NCBI GenBank assembly: GCA_021307315.1
Contig: JAJSPD010000009.1
Span: 806,001-870,000 of the forward strand
From: Bisporella sp. PMI_857
Lineage: Eukaryota; Ascomycota; Leotiomycetes; Helotiales; Helotiaceae
Direction: 5' to 3'
DNA length: 64,000 bases
The notes under the pieces were generated by a model. It did not search any database and was not told where the DNA came from. It saw only the letters and a program-made list of their open reading frames with translations. The translations under genes and the position numbers were made by a program. Of this stretch, positions 20,306-34,426 are shown in pieces; positions within the stretch are counted from its first letter, which is position 1; each line of letters opens with the position of its first letter.

Positions 20306-21460
20306 CTAGGAGAAATCCTCATCATCGGTAATGGAGTTCTTGATCTTCAAGCAGATTGTCGTCTTCCATTTATCCAGCTTGCTGATCTGGTCGAACTCGA
20401 AGAGCTTCTGTGCGAACTCGTCCTGGTCCTTGTTCTCCATCGCTTTCAGGAGATCCTCGAGCAGCGCGTGCTCTCGCGTAGATGCGAATTGAGGATCCAT
20501 ATCTCTGTATTTCTCGAGCGCTCTGGTAGTGGCTACAAAATCGTTGAGAGCAAGGTAGCTTAGACCTGATTTGAAGAAGTCTGCAAAATATATCAGTAAA
20601 CACCAGCGGAATAATGGCAATGCACTTACAGTCTTTCACGGACCACCTCATTAAGTTGTTCCCAATGGAGACCTGAGCAACCTTTTCATATTGCTCGATG
20701 GCTTCGTGGAAGAGCGGCGAAGGATCGCCATGTTCAGAAGTTGCGCCTAGAGTAACAGCTATGTCCGCTGCCTTTAGATATAATTTATTTGCCAACCTGT
20801 CTCGTCAGCAAGATGCAGATATTTCAGCTACAAAACTACAACTTACGCCTCAGCATTGTCGCTCTCAAACCAAGATGCGGCCGTAGAGTAGTTCTCCTTT
20901 GCTTTAGCCAGATCCCCTATCTCCTGTTCCCACACCTCGGCTAGCTTCTCCTTATGTGTAGCGGCTCTCCGGAAGTTACCCTTGGAGGTGTAGTGATTGA
21001 TCGCGGTGTCTAAACACCGTACTGCATCTAACGGATCTGTCTTTCGATATACCTTGAAAGCTTCAATCAGTGTATTTGCCGCATCGTCCGGTTCCGAGAG
21101 CTGATTGGTTTGAACTACAATCGCATTAGCATCGTTCAGACCGGGTGAGTGGAGAGTCCTTACTGTTTGCAGCCTTCTCGAATGCCTGGCCCGCTTCCTT
21201 GTCTATTCATTGTGTCAGGGTGTTATCAGCTGTATGGCGGATTATGATTACTTTGTTTAGCCATGCGAAATGCATTTGCAGCCTGCGAATATAGATCTGC
21301 GGCACTCTCCCACTTCTCCTGTCTCCCGCCAAAAAGAGAAAATCCCCCGCTTGCTCCAGAGGCAGCTTTGTCTGCCTGGACAATTGTGTTAGAAGTCTGG
21401 ATAGCTGCATGGCGGGGTAGTATCTACCTTCTGCAGGATTGCTCGAGGATCTTGCGCCAT
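20306..21460 (-). CDS. SEC17: Vesicular-fusion protein Sec17 (alpha-SNAP)
   Basis: Alpha-SNAP binds SNARE complexes and brings in the ATPase Sec18/NSF, so that used SNAREs are taken apart after membrane fusion. Six exons: 21428-21460, 21252-21375, 21164-21202, 20847-21114, 20630-20796 and 20306-20580, giving 301 residues (yeast Sec17 has 292). It begins MAQDPRAILQKADKAASGAS and continues FSLFGGRQEKWESAADLY, the membrane-binding loop and first helical repeat. TPR-like stretches follow: EPDDAANTLIEAFKVYR, DAVRCLDTAINHY, FRRAATHKEKLAEVWEQE and AKENYSTAASWFESD. The conserved C-terminus has YRDMDPQFASTRE, LDKWKTTICLKIK and the acidic end DDEDFS. The first exon is only 33 bp. It shares a short divergent promoter with the amidotransferase subunit gene. 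Confidence 0.95.
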
Positions 21461-21829
21461 GATGGGTACTATGTGTTGCTCTCAGGATATAGTGATGCTG
21501 TGTGACGGGTATGCGATATTTATGCGCTTGATCTGACCTTGTGTGTGCTTGTGGCCAGGTTGCGTAGATACTGCTAGAGTGCTGTAACTTGTGCTGTTAG
21601 GTGGTTTTGTGGATCCCTGGCTCTGACGCAGCCTTTGAGGCAATTCGATGCTTGGCATGATTGGGTGTTCGAGGCAAGGCTTGGCAATTAACCTAGCTCT
21701 GTAATTACTGTCTAATGAATCTAGCATAGAAGCTTCCACCTTCGACCTCGACGTGTACTTGGAAAATCCGAAGGCTCTGTCACGAGATAAGTCTATATCG
21801 AGTGAGCTGTCTCAGATAAGTCGCTCAGA
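21461..21829. promoter_or_regulatory. Divergent promoter region, SEC17 and GTA3-like gene
   Basis: A spacer of 369 bases between genes that face away from each other. It must hold both start regions. I recognise no specific site. Confidence 0.5.
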
Positions 21830-22384
21830 ATGAGCAAATTTCTCAGACTTGCCCAACGACAATTTTCAATTTCCAGCCGGCCATGTTCCAATGAAGCAAA
21901 GAAACTCGATATCGCAGCTCTCCTCTCGAAACCCAGCTGGTCCGTCCGCTCACTCCTCCCCGATGCCTCCCAACCCCCAGCACAGGAAATAACGCCCAAG
22001 CAACTGCACCATCTCCTCCGGCTCTCCGCTCTCCCCCAACCCTCCTCCCCAGCGGAAGAACAGAAGATGCTCGATACGCTGCATACCCAGCTGCATTTCG
22101 TGCGCGATATCCAGGGCGTGAACACGGAGGGTATAGAGCCGCTACAGAGTATACGAGACGAGACGGAGGAGGGGATCGAGGCGGCTACTATTGGGTTGGA
22201 GGATCTGAAGGAAGCGTTAGAGCAAGAGGTATTTGAGGGTAGGATGCAGAGGCCAAGGAGGAAGAGGGGAGGCGGGGAGGTTGAAAAGGGAGGCGTGGAG
22301 GATTGGGACGTCCTTGGGGCCGCGGAGGATAAGGTTGAGACGCCGATGGGAAGGTATTTTGTGGTTAGGAATGGCAAGGAATGA
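21830..22384 (+). CDS. Mitochondrial Glu-tRNA(Gln) amidotransferase subunit, Gta3/GatC type
   Basis: A probable small subunit of the mitochondrial GatCAB-like enzyme, which turns Glu-tRNA(Gln) into Gln-tRNA(Gln) for organelle translation. One exon of 184 codons. The start MSKFLRLAQRQFSISSRP is a typical mitochondrial presequence. The pattern ITPKQLHHLLRLSALP, then EEQKMLDTLHTQLHFVRDIQGVNTEGIEPLQSIRDE in the middle (landmarks near residues 54-110), matches the GatC helix-turn and the conserved VDTxGIEPLxSIRDE box. The C-terminal part is charged, Gly/Arg-rich and less conserved. Its short length and position beside SEC17 give no further clue. It is assigned by the GatC-like motif; naming it Gta3 is inference. 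Confidence 0.8.
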   Translation: MSKFLRLAQRQFSISSRPCSNEAKKLDIAALLSKPSWSVRSLLPDASQPPAQEITPKQLHHLLRLSALPQPSSPAEEQKMLDTLHTQLHFVRDIQGVNTEGIEPLQSIRDETEEGIEAATIGLEDLKEALEQEVFEGRMQRPRRKRGGGEVEKGGVEDWDVLGAAEDKVETPMGRYFVVRNGKE

Positions 22385-22932
22385 CACCAATTAAGAGCTG
22401 AGGTTTGAGAAGGGCGGAGCCTTGTTGGCGACAGAGGTAGATGCATACGCACTCGCCTTTGGTTTCAAAGCTTTGTTGGGTATAGAGTTTACTCTACATA
22501 GGCGAGGGGCATGTCACACCATCTGCCTCGCAGAAGCTCAACACTGCTGCAAGATAGCACGGTCAGCTATTATGATAGTGAGCGATGCCATTATTTGGAA
22601 CACCTTACGTGGTTAGAGTGATCTGTGCGGGGGCGATATGTCACTGATGAATCAATCGCTTGAAAAAAAGTATCTAGAGTAATCGGATGCACCACTCGAG
22701 AATAGCTTCGATAGAAGATTACGGAATTCAAGATGAAGGATAAGAACTTATCAATCTAAGATAAGGGAAAGAATAGCGTAAATCCACAGATGGGATGGTA
22801 TATTTGACGGATCTTCTATATTCTACGGTTCCTCATCCCCCAAAGCGGCTATAACTTTGGGAGCTCAGAGGATGCTCTAATGCATATGGTAAAGCGTAGT
22901 ATTTGAAAGTAGGTTCCTCCAAGTCAAATTTT
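22385..22932. other. Intergenic between convergent genes
   Basis: About 550 bases of 3' flank for the amidotransferase subunit and the sugar transporter. No gene or repeat is recognised. Confidence 0.45.
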
Positions 22933-24808
22933 TCAGCCAGTCTTTGCCTCCTCATCATGGCGTCCGATAGCTGCACCCTTTTGCTCGATTTCCAGTGCCC
23001 TTCTCTCAATATCTTCCGCATAATGGGCCCTGTATGCTTCCTTATCATATCTCGCAACCAACCACGGTGCGTTGGTGAACAAGTAGTTCATCTCCTCAAG
23101 TGGCAGTCTTGCTGTCTCGGGCAAGAACAGATAGAAGAACAGCGCATTCGTGAAGTTACAGATGATAAACAGGAAATAATACTTATAGCCGATATTCGTC
23201 ATGGCTATATCGGTGACCTGTCCAATGAGTGTATTGAAAGCGAAGGAGGTCATGGTGGCGATAGAGACACCTTTTGAACGCGTTCGTGTATCAAAAATCT
23301 CGGCAGGGATGATCCACGACAAGGGACCACAGGTTGCAGAGAAGGAAAAATTGTAGAGCCAGGTCATGATAATGAAACCCCATGAGGCAGAGTTGTTGTG
23401 TGTAGATCCGGGCGGAAATTCGGCAACAAGGACGCAGGCGATGAGGAAACAAACCATGTTCACCAGGTTTCCACTAATCAAGGGGCGACGTCGTCCAAGC
23501 TTGTCGATGAAAAGCACGCAACATGCTTCACCGAGGAGACCGATAATATTGTTGATCGCTTGATATTTCAAAGCGTTGGAGCCTGAGATACCGATCTGGC
23601 CGTAGATCTTGACTGAATAGTACTGAATGGCGGACACACCGGTCATCTGTATGGAGGCTTGTAGAGTGCAGGCAATTAAGAGGCGTCGGAAGGATGATCG
23701 GCTTGTGAAGAGTTCAATATAGGACTTCGCTTCGTGCTCGTGCTCGAAAGTGATGCTTTCTTGGATCTGATCGTATTCGGCGCGCACCCAAGCGTCGGTC
23801 TCGTCTCCGTTTGCATGGAGGCGGGCAAGTGTCTTGAGCCCTTCTTCCGGGTAACCGTGGTCAAGAAGCCAACTTGATTTCTGTTAGCAGTATAAATGAA
23901 CTTAGGGGGGTGGAGGTACCGAGGTGACTCTGGGAAGAGAAAGATTAATGCTCCAAGCCCGACAGCAGGAACCATCTGCAATCCAAGTGGAACTCGCCAT
24001 TGAGCAGTCGTGTTCAGTCCGATATATGTTCCATAGGAGACCCATCCAGCAACAAAAGCTCCAATACCCAGCATGAACTGTTGAAGAGCAGTGATCTTGC
24101 CTCGGATAGATGGGTGTGCAATCTCTGATTGATAGACTGGAATAATCATGACGAGGAAGCCAACACCGACTCCTGCGAGCCATCTTCCGGACCAGAGGTA
24201 TTCGAGGTTTTGGGCGCCAGTTTGGAGAGCCCCGCCAAGCAGGTATATGATACTACCTATCACAATTGTCCATCTTCTGCCAAACTTATCGGCAATCGGG
24301 CCTGCTAAACCAGCACCGCAGAACGCTCCGCCAGTGAAGAAGCTGACAACAATTCCTCTAAAATGTGCTTAGTACTGGGACTGAATATTTGAATAAGTGA
24401 CACTTACGTCCTTGTAGGACTGGGATCGTGAAAGAATGCCTTGAAGGTGTCACAAGCAATGACCTCCGCAATGACACCTAGGCTAAATTAGTGGCAGCTC
24501 CGAGTTAATTAAGAGTTTGTTTGTACGATCCGCTATTCTAGGCGTCCAATGAAGTTGAAGGCTTCCGTATAAAAAACGTTTATATCTCTCAGCCGAATTG
24601 AAATGCTCTATGATAGCATAATACATGACATGCAAGTTGTATCTCTACAGTGAGTAAACGAGTCAAATAAGCTTACCTAGATCATAACCAAATAGCACAG
24701 AGCCTAAGGAGGCAAATACTCCCACCAGAAACTAGCACACGTCAGAGCGCTCTCTTGCTGATTAGAAACTAGGCCGCTTACCTGGTAGACCTTTGGAGAA
24801 AGCACCAT
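22933..24808 (-). CDS. MFS sugar transporter
   Basis: A 12-helix proton-coupled or facilitative sugar porter. Five exons: 24782-24808, 24677-24731, 24408-24477, 23920-24357 and 22933-23872, giving 509 residues. Sugar-porter landmarks: GSVLFGYDLG in helix 1, ADKFGRRW after helix 2, GRWLAGVGVGFL, PVYQSEIAHPSIRGKI, FPESPRWLLDHG before the central loop, QMTGVSAIQYYS in helix 7, DKLGRRRPL, WIIPAEIFDTRTRSKG and the PETxG-like PETARLPLEEM. The first exon has just 9 codons. The last intron ends CAAG. Its head-to-head position with an arabinofuranosidase suggests uptake of arabinose or arabinan-derived sugar; this is inference from context. Confidence 0.92.
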
Positions 24809-25538
24809 GGTGACAACTGCGGTGTCTACACTTCCAGATTTGCGTAACTGAGCAGCTTAGGACGCTGCTGGCAAGTTATACATCGCAGAAATTCCTCAAG
24901 CTGGCTACATGACCCCAAGCACATGCAGAGAGCCCTGGGGGCTCCAGGACACAAGATAGCTCCATTCACAGGTTACACACGAACATCGTCTGATAGGTAC
25001 CTTTAGCATCGTCGTCTCGAGCTCAGCCCTCCCATTCGTTCTCTTTTATTCAAGTGAGCATCAGTTTGATGGTAACATGGTTTATATTCCCGGTATATGT
25101 ACCAACAACACGGCTTGCAGCATGCCTTTGCTAGCGCTATAGTGTGCACCTCGGCCGTCAAGAGGACATGGGGAGCTCTCCCATGCAGGCTTGGCTCTAG
25201 TGGCTTGCAGGGAAGCAGATTCGGCCACTCTGGGCTCTAGGGGGTGGAATTTTTCCATCAACCGACGTATATGCCAAGACCTCTAAGTACATGCGCTCCA
25301 ATGAGATGGATGACTGAAGATGGAGAAGAGAGGTGAACTTAAAAAGCTTTTAGAGGTCATTCTTGCGACTTCGGGTATCGGTCATATGTGGTCCCGCGGG
25401 AGTGGGTTCGATTAGCTGTGAAAGAGGATATGGGTAGTTATTGGTGATAGTGATAGGTAATACAGAGGAGACGTAGTTTGTGATTTTGATTCAAAGTTGA
25501 ATTTCTGGTCTCATATCGCCAGGGCAGTTACTGTAACC
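24809..25538. promoter_or_regulatory. Shared promoter of sugar transporter and arabinofuranosidase
   Basis: A divergent spacer of 730 bases. It contains one CTGGGG at 24935-24940, which fits the CreA carbon-repression consensus SYGGRG. An imperfect palindrome, CATGGGGAGCTCTCCCATG, lies at 25167-25185. I found no convincing XlnR (GGCTAA) site. Co-regulation of the two genes is plausible but not shown. Confidence 0.5.
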
Positions 25539-27584
<2,046 letters not shown>

Positions 27585-28307
27585 ATATATTAAATGGCAG
27601 GGTATCAAGAATTCAAGAAAAGAAGGAGCGCCGTCAACTCCGTCTCAGTTCATTGATATGAACGCTTTCGGTGCAGGCATACTTCCTAATTAGTATCAAT
27701 AGAGTTTTGCTTAAAAGTTTTCGAAATCTTATATTGGTGAGGCATAGCTTATGATAAGGCCCGACACCCAAATGGCCAGATCCGACAGTACTCAGACCGT
27801 TAGTCCAACAATTCCATCCCTATGCTATCATCAAATCTGGGCGTCGTTCGCGCCACCCATACAGAGCCTGATACAAACTCAAGGTGCCTCGTCTCATGCT
27901 CGTATCCTCGAATTAACCCCAAAGTAAAGCAATCAATAATGGTATTCTACAAATGCACTCCCGAATCAAATAATATGCCACCATGTGCTGCTCAGATCCG
28001 CACAATCCCGAATTGCTTTCCGCCAGCTGAGAAGCTCAATAAAAGAGTCGTAGAACGCCGTATCCGCTATGCAATAATTTAATTACCATCCCCAAATTGA
28101 GCGTGTTTGCGCCATTGCCTTCTATATTCTTTTTGCTCGTAAGCTTCGTACTATCCCAGACTTTGCCCAATAATATTGGGCCTAGTTGAAATCAAATTTC
28201 AACTAATTCTATAAGCTATGATAGGCATGCGCATATCATGATTGCAGACCTAGAGAGCTTTAGAGAAAATTAAGTCCCCCAAGGCAGGAAACATACCCGT
28301 AATCATC
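27585..28307. other. Intergenic between convergent GH51 and KRE6
   Basis: About 720 bases of 3' flanks. Only short chance frames are present; no gene, repeat or RNA is recognised. Confidence 0.45.
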
Positions 28308-30480
28308 CTACATTGAACATCCGTTCACCAAAGTGTTCTTTGGCCAATCGAAACCTGTAGAAGCCCAGTTTGTCAAATTGAAGTTGGCATATGGTGCCGG
28401 ATGGTTTTTGATATAGGCTGTGGTTGGGTAGCCTGGAGGGTCGCAGGTGATCGATTCCTCGCCTTCTTTTTGATAAATACGTATATAATCAAACCGCATA
28501 TAAGCCGGAAGTGTTTCTGCCAGATTTGCTAAGAAAACTTGCGCGAAGCTGTTGGACATTCCAAAGTTGGAGATAACAGACAAAGGCTCTTCTGGAATGA
28601 CTCGTTGACCAATATTACCGTTAGGCCGGACAGCCTTCCCGTCTAATTTCCATGTGTACTCATCCCCAACGAACCAACTGATATCACCATCTGCGCCTGG
28701 GTTGAGCTCGAAGCCATACTTTTGGTATGCCTTGCCATCGTACCAGTCGTTGCTCAGCCAACTAACACCAGAAAATGCTTCTTGGAATGGGCCACCGCGG
28801 TAACCATTCATGCTGGTAATTTGCTTGTCGTACAATTCCACGTACTCATAATCTGGCTGGTAAAAGACATCGAATGGGGCGACTTGGAAAGACTGCGAGA
28901 CTTCCCCTGTAGCGCCAGTCCATGAACCTGGACCCATGAAACCAACCTGGGCCTCAATAACATCGACTTCGGGAGCGGATCGAGAGTTGCCTTGAGACGG
29001 GTGATCCTCGCCAGAGCAAGTACAAGCTGGTAAACGCATACCGGGAAGTTTGCTTATTCCAGTTGCGTCACTCTGATTTGCGGTGATTCCTGCATCACAT
29101 TTGTCTTCATAACTGTATGGCCACATTCCTTCTGTTGTCGCAGCATAGCCAGGTCTTCCAAGATTGCCCATAGCCCAGAAACCGGGCCAGAAGCCAGATA
29201 TATCACCACGACCTGGTAATGAAATACTAGCTTCTAGCCGGCCACCTTTGAAGCACAACTTATTCCATGATTGTAACATTCCTGAACGATAATTGAGATT
29301 ATGGCTTTGAAACGCATCGAACTTGATGTTGAGTGTTCCGTTGGCAGTTGAAAGCGCATCTGGATCATACCATTCCAAATCCTCTGTCACACCATACCAA
29401 ATATCAACTCCCTGGAAGTACTACAGAATATTGTATTAGCAACATCTTGGTCCAATGGCACACTCTCCTTGAATATTGCAAAAACGAAGCCATCCCGCGT
29501 TTCTTTACTTACCGGGTCATCCTCGTCGTAGAAAGTTCTCCCGTCTTTGTTAAACTCATCAGAGAACTAGAAAAATCAGTAGATGTATGCAATAAGCTAC
29601 AATTGTGCACATACGACAAGTTTCAACGTGTCTCCATTATTTGACGTACGGGTATACTCCGACTGAGGCGTGTCTGGGTCGATGAGGCTCGTTCGTATAT
29701 TCTTAAGTAGCGGAACACCATCTTTAAGGCAGTCCGGATTATTTTTGCAAATGGTAGAGTCCGGAATACCCACGACTTGGCGAACAAAGGTTCTATTTAT
29801 GTCAGCGGGACTGAACGCGCGTACAATGTGAAATTTCCATACAAGACTGGATATCCAATGAACAACACCAAAACACCAATGGTGATCACTGCCAGACCTC
29901 CTACATTCATCAAGCCTCGTGTCGACCAGATATCACATTTTGGTTCCTCCTTGTCCTCCGGGCCTGGGTTATGCAGATAATCATCTTTTTCGACATCCTC
30001 AGGGAATAGCAGGAGACCAGCAGAAGGCATGATATTGAACTTCTCTGCGACTGTCTGTGTATTGATGTCCTCATCACTGCCACTTCGCGACGGCGCTCTC
30101 GAATCATCGAAAGGGGACGCAAAGGGTCCACCAAAACCCCGACTATCTCTGCTCCCAGCATCCGTGCTCCAACTTGACCGTCTCGACGAGAAGGCAGATG
30201 CAGACCGTGAACCATTGTCCGGGTTATCTTGATATGGTCTGGATCCTCTTGCCCGTCCTGGTGCGAGCAACATCTCTGACGACTCAGCAACGCCAGGCGC
30301 ACCATATATTGAAGCGCTTGATGGCTGCGGCAGTAGATTTCTCGAGAGCCCAGGGGTTCCTACGGTTGTAGAGGTAGAGCTATCTGTTCGCATAGCATCC
30401 AGAAGATTACCACCACTGCCCGAGTTCACTGTGATATGTGGTGGCCGACGAGGCTGTAAAGATGAGCCATCGGAAGCCAT
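28308..30480 (-). CDS. Beta-1,6-glucan synthesis protein of the KRE6/SKN1 family
   Basis: A Golgi/ER type-II membrane glycoprotein with a GH16-like lumenal domain, needed for cell-wall beta-1,6-glucan. Four exons: 29843-30480, 29615-29792, 29513-29566 and 28308-29420, giving 660 residues. The first 190 residues are a Ser-, Arg- and Gly-rich cytosolic tail. One membrane helix lies at about residues 194-213 (GGLAVITIGVLVLFIGYPVL), then the lumenal domain: FSDEFNKDGRTFYDEDDPYFQ, WPGFWAMGNLGRPGYAAT, YSYEDKCDAG and the catalytic-type EVDVIEA with Glu441, Asp443 and Glu446. Cysteines in LPACTCSG and the C-terminal NGCSM are family features. The start is the ATG at 30480; a longer frame begins only with GTG. 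KRE6 and SKN1 cannot be told apart here. Confidence 0.93.
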
Positions 30481-33132
30481 ATTGACAATGGAAAATGGCA
30501 CAAATCACAATATTCAGGTGTCAAGATCTCATCTGTGTCGTGTCGTTGGACTCGAAGTATGCCCTGTCGTGGGGTTCGAGTTGGAATGTTGGAGACGCGA
30601 AGTGCCAAAGGAATGTGTTATTATGACAGGAATCCTTCTCAATTAAAGATGCGCCTCTTCTGGAGCGAGGGGAAGGTAGTTGGTTTATTATTGTCTCGTG
30701 AAGATGGCGAAATTGGCCCAAGAACAAAGAATCCAAGGGAAAAATCTGTTGACAGAAGATCTGGGGGGGGGGAAGCGAGCGTGGTGGTGTTCGTTGGGAA
30801 TTCGAGTACAAAAAGCTGGAGGACGTCAACAGGGCGGAATTCTTGTAATTCAATGCGATTTTGGTCGACTACGAAGGAGGTTGGACCACGGCCTTGGGGA
30901 AAGAGGTTGTCCTAGTCTGACCTTCTTCTTCGCCTTCGTAGTCGTCGTTCCTCCTTGGGTGCTTGGTCGGCCTCTCTCCTTTCAATCAAGATTCGAAATT
31001 TGCCGCAGGACTAGCAGCGTGGATCCAGGACAGGGGGTGAAGAATCTGTTCTTACGGCATTCAATATATTTTTACCGTATTTCCTGACACTTTGACCACC
31101 TTACGATTCGAGCATGAGAAATGTTATGAAGTACTGCATACTACTTTTCTATTTCACAGTCATATTGTAGTCCAAGCCCTGCTGACCATACATGTCCACT
31201 GGTTTGCTGAATAACAAGTAAGACCGTGAAGCCACCGGGCCTGAAGAAGTAGTGGTACCTGGCCCCAATTTACTCACTACTGTAAAAATACAACCAGTTC
31301 TCCATTTCAGGGGGGATTCTCCTGCTCAACATGTCATAGTTACATTATTTTTAATTTCATTTTCAGGTGCATATATCTCATGCGGATTACCTTTTGGTTT
31401 TTTTATTATTTTTTTGGTCAATACAACTTCGACAAGCGGATTTACAATATGTTCTGTGTACTGAAATTTTCAAGACTCTCCGCCAACAAGATGGATCGTA
31501 AACCCTAAGGTCATGTACCGGGACTTCTATTTATACAACCATGAAGATCGAATCTCGCCGGCTCCGCCGTAGCCACAATCCAATAATGATAGGCCTGCCA
31601 ACCTAAAAATGACGGCATGAGCAAGGCACCCCTGGGCTGTCCTCCCGTCAAAGAGGCTTGCTGATGTTCCCTCCCGGTCTCTACCTGTCCTTGACGAAGT
31701 GATCCCTCTGACATTATGCTGCAGTATCAAGAAAATTCACAAAAATTTACGCATGAGGAACTTTACAAGGTATTTTCAGCAACACTCAAAATACTAGCAA
31801 ATTAGTGTTGGAGAACCAACGCTGCCAAGTTGTTGGTTGAATGGGCCTCATGATGCAAAAGCAGGCGCCAAATTCGATCAACCGCAATTTGCGGTCTTAC
31901 AAAAGTGGAGCGCAAATCAAAAAGTGCAAAGGATCAAGCTTTAAGTGCCTGCACGTGATGCTCTATCCCACCATTTCCCTCAAGCTTGAAACTCCAACCG
32001 TTGGAAGATCACTTCTGCATCAGCTCGTATCACTTAACCTGTTGGAGTACCCACCAAAAAGATTTGCCCTTTCTTACGTGTCGCCGTGGCTGTGAGAACA
32101 CCCACACAGTTTCCAGGTACGGCTGTCGTATCAAAATGTACGAAAATCGCAAAGGGTTGCCTAATGGGACTCGTCGTAATGGAATATTAGCCCTGAAACA
32201 TGCTCGAGTTGAAGAAACATTCTATAATTTTGCTTTCCGTGGCTATGCCTTGGATAATATATTGGGATAATGCCTTCAGGATCCAAATATGCAAATCCCA
32301 AGCCTCTTCGGGTGACTTAGGTCTCATATACTGACTCATATCGAAGTTCACAAGCATTGCTACATATGCCTATCGAGAAGATATTTGCTTAAAGAGGCAC
32401 ATTCTTCTATCATGTATTTCTTCTATATTTTAAGAGATACCATAAGGTATGGCGTGCCTCTGTACTTTTCTTCTAGCCATGTATAGAAGTTCTACTTATA
32501 TATGAGAGCTCAAAAGTTTGGCCTGCGGTACTTCAAATATCAGCCAGAATTAGTATAAAAGCTATGCTAGATCTAGAAGGATGCGCTAGGCTTAGGCAGA
32601 TCCATGGACAAGTCCAATAAGTTCTCTACCGTTGGTGTATCTAGCCTTCTCTCAGTTAGGCACTCTATTGAATCTAGCATACTACAAAGTCATGTGCGGA
32701 GCGATTGCTTATCTGTTTACTAGCAACATTTTATACTCTCTTAACATTTCCTCAAAAAGTATCAAACCCCCCTATTCTATTCAAGAATTAGGATTCATAG
32801 CAAGTCGACACTTTGGCCTTAGGTTGAATGACTTTTGAATCCAGCAAATTGTACTGTCGCAGCATATACAAGCCCAAGTTCTACAGAAAGGCGGCCAAGG
32901 ACAGAAAAGAAGGCTGGCCAGACTTAGATAATTTTGAAGCAGAACATTTTTTCAAGCACTATCCTGACATTAATCACCTGCATTTCTAGCTTATGAATTA
33001 AGGCATCTATTCCATTTTCAAAGCAACGACTTCTTAGCACAGATACGAACGCTTGCAATATCATATCCCAGTACTCACATTGAATACCATCCTTCACTCT
33101 ATGCCATCAACTAACATCTTCATCCGATATCA
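30481..33132. other. Intergenic, KRE6 5' region and a gene-free 2 kb
   Basis: The first few hundred bases are the KRE6 leader and promoter on the minus strand; they hold a run of ten G at 30763-30772 (C on the coding strand). The rest, to 33132, has scattered frames under 85 codons with no family resemblance. No transposon ends were found. Confidence 0.4.
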
Positions 33133-34083
33133 TCAAGACTCGATAGCCAATGTCCTAACACCCAACAGCCGTCCATCCTTAACACCAACAACCCAATACT
33201 CAACCCTCGCCCCATCCCTCCTCACCCGATAAACCCGCACATCACTCCCCTCCGTCGCCTCCCTTGTAGCATCTACCACATCCTTATACTGCCCATGAGC
33301 ATCCCACTCCCCGATATCTAGAATCTCCACCCCAGCGCTCGTCGGCTCCGGATGATCCACCAGCTTCGCAAACGCAACTGCAGAAAAGACATCAGATTAG
33401 CACCAAAAAATGCCCCAAGATATCCGCACCAGCCCCCCAAAAATAGAGAAGGAAAAAAAGGAAAAAGAAGAAGAGAGGAGACAAACCTTCGTCAGGCAGT
33501 GTCTTGGTGTCGGAAGGCAGAGCAAGAGACACAGGCTCAAACGGCTCATCCGAATCGCTAACATAAAACGCATCCACAACCTTCTTGCTCCGCAGGACCG
33601 CAGGAACCTCGCCCTGATCCGTAGCCCTCAGCTCAAACCCCTTCTTCTTCGTCGCGGCATCGCTCTTCACGAAGCCCTCGCCTGGGTCCTGGTTCGCGCG
33701 CTCCAGGAAGGCGGCGTAGTCTTCGTCGGAGGCCATCTTGTTCCCTGCTTTCGCGCCCGCGGCCTTGGTGTCTGCGCTCGTGCTGTAGAAACGTTCAGCC
33801 TTTGCTCTCGTTACCGCGGATAGGTGGGGTGGGAGAAAATGCCGAGGGCTCACGCCTTTTTGGGATCTGCTTGGGCTGGAGGAGCAGCTGGAGGTTGTTG
33901 GGTGGTAAAGCGCTCGTCTTGCAACCCCTCCGCAGCGCCTTGTTGCTGTGATTGCGTGTATGGTGCCGGATTCTGCTGGCCTCCTTGTTGTTGTACCCTG
34001 CGATTATTTTCTTTGCTTTTACTCACGTTCTGACGCGCTTTGCTCGCAAGGCGTTCAATGAGTTTTATGATCGGGATACACAT
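33133..34083 (-). CDS. Conserved fungal protein of unknown function
   Basis: Three exons, 33854-34083, 33487-33782 and 33133-33377, give 256 residues. The N-terminal 75 residues are basic, then rich in Gln and Pro (QQQGGQQNPAPYTQSQQQ), with no clear membrane helix. From about residue 95 a folded part begins with MASDEDYAAFLERANQDP. It continues through KVVDAFYVSDSDEPFEPVSL, LPDEGVAFAKLVDHP, WDAHGQYKDVVDATREA, and a final beta-rich stretch VRVYRVRRDGARVEYWVVGV ending LAIES. I recall similar uncharacterised proteins in other ascomycetes but no named domain. Introns are well formed (GTGAGC...TACAG and GTTTGT...CTGCAG) and the frame is open, so the gene looks real. It lies in tandem behind RPL3 with a 343-bp gap. 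I assign no function. Confidence 0.75.
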
Positions 34084-34426
34084 CGTGAGGTTTGGCTTGG
34101 AGGCGTGGAGGTGGGGCTATGACGTGCGATGCAGGATGCGTAGCACACACAACGGGATAATTTATGAAGAAATGCAGGCTTGAGTTTGATATCAGATTCG
34201 AAAAGGCTGCTGAGGCTGAAACTGGCATATGTTTACGATGCCTACGATCATAGTTAAAATAGGTACAAAGACGAGGATACAATTTTGACATGGTCTCGTA
34301 GCATTATCTAACTATCGAATAAACCCATGTCTGCGCTAGCGAAAAGCCAGCACAAGATGCCCAAGTATGATCCCATGACACCTAATTGAAAGACCGCCGA
34401 AAAAACAAATGCAAGATCCCATCCAT
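34084..34426. other. Intergenic: promoter of the unknown gene, RPL3 3' flank
   Basis: A gap of 343 bases between two minus-strand genes. It should contain the RPL3 poly(A) site and the next start region. Nothing else is seen. Confidence 0.45.

Noticed and set aside
30481..30501. Longer start for the KRE6-family gene
   Set aside because: The upstream codon is GTG, not ATG; the ATG at 30480 is the first real start.
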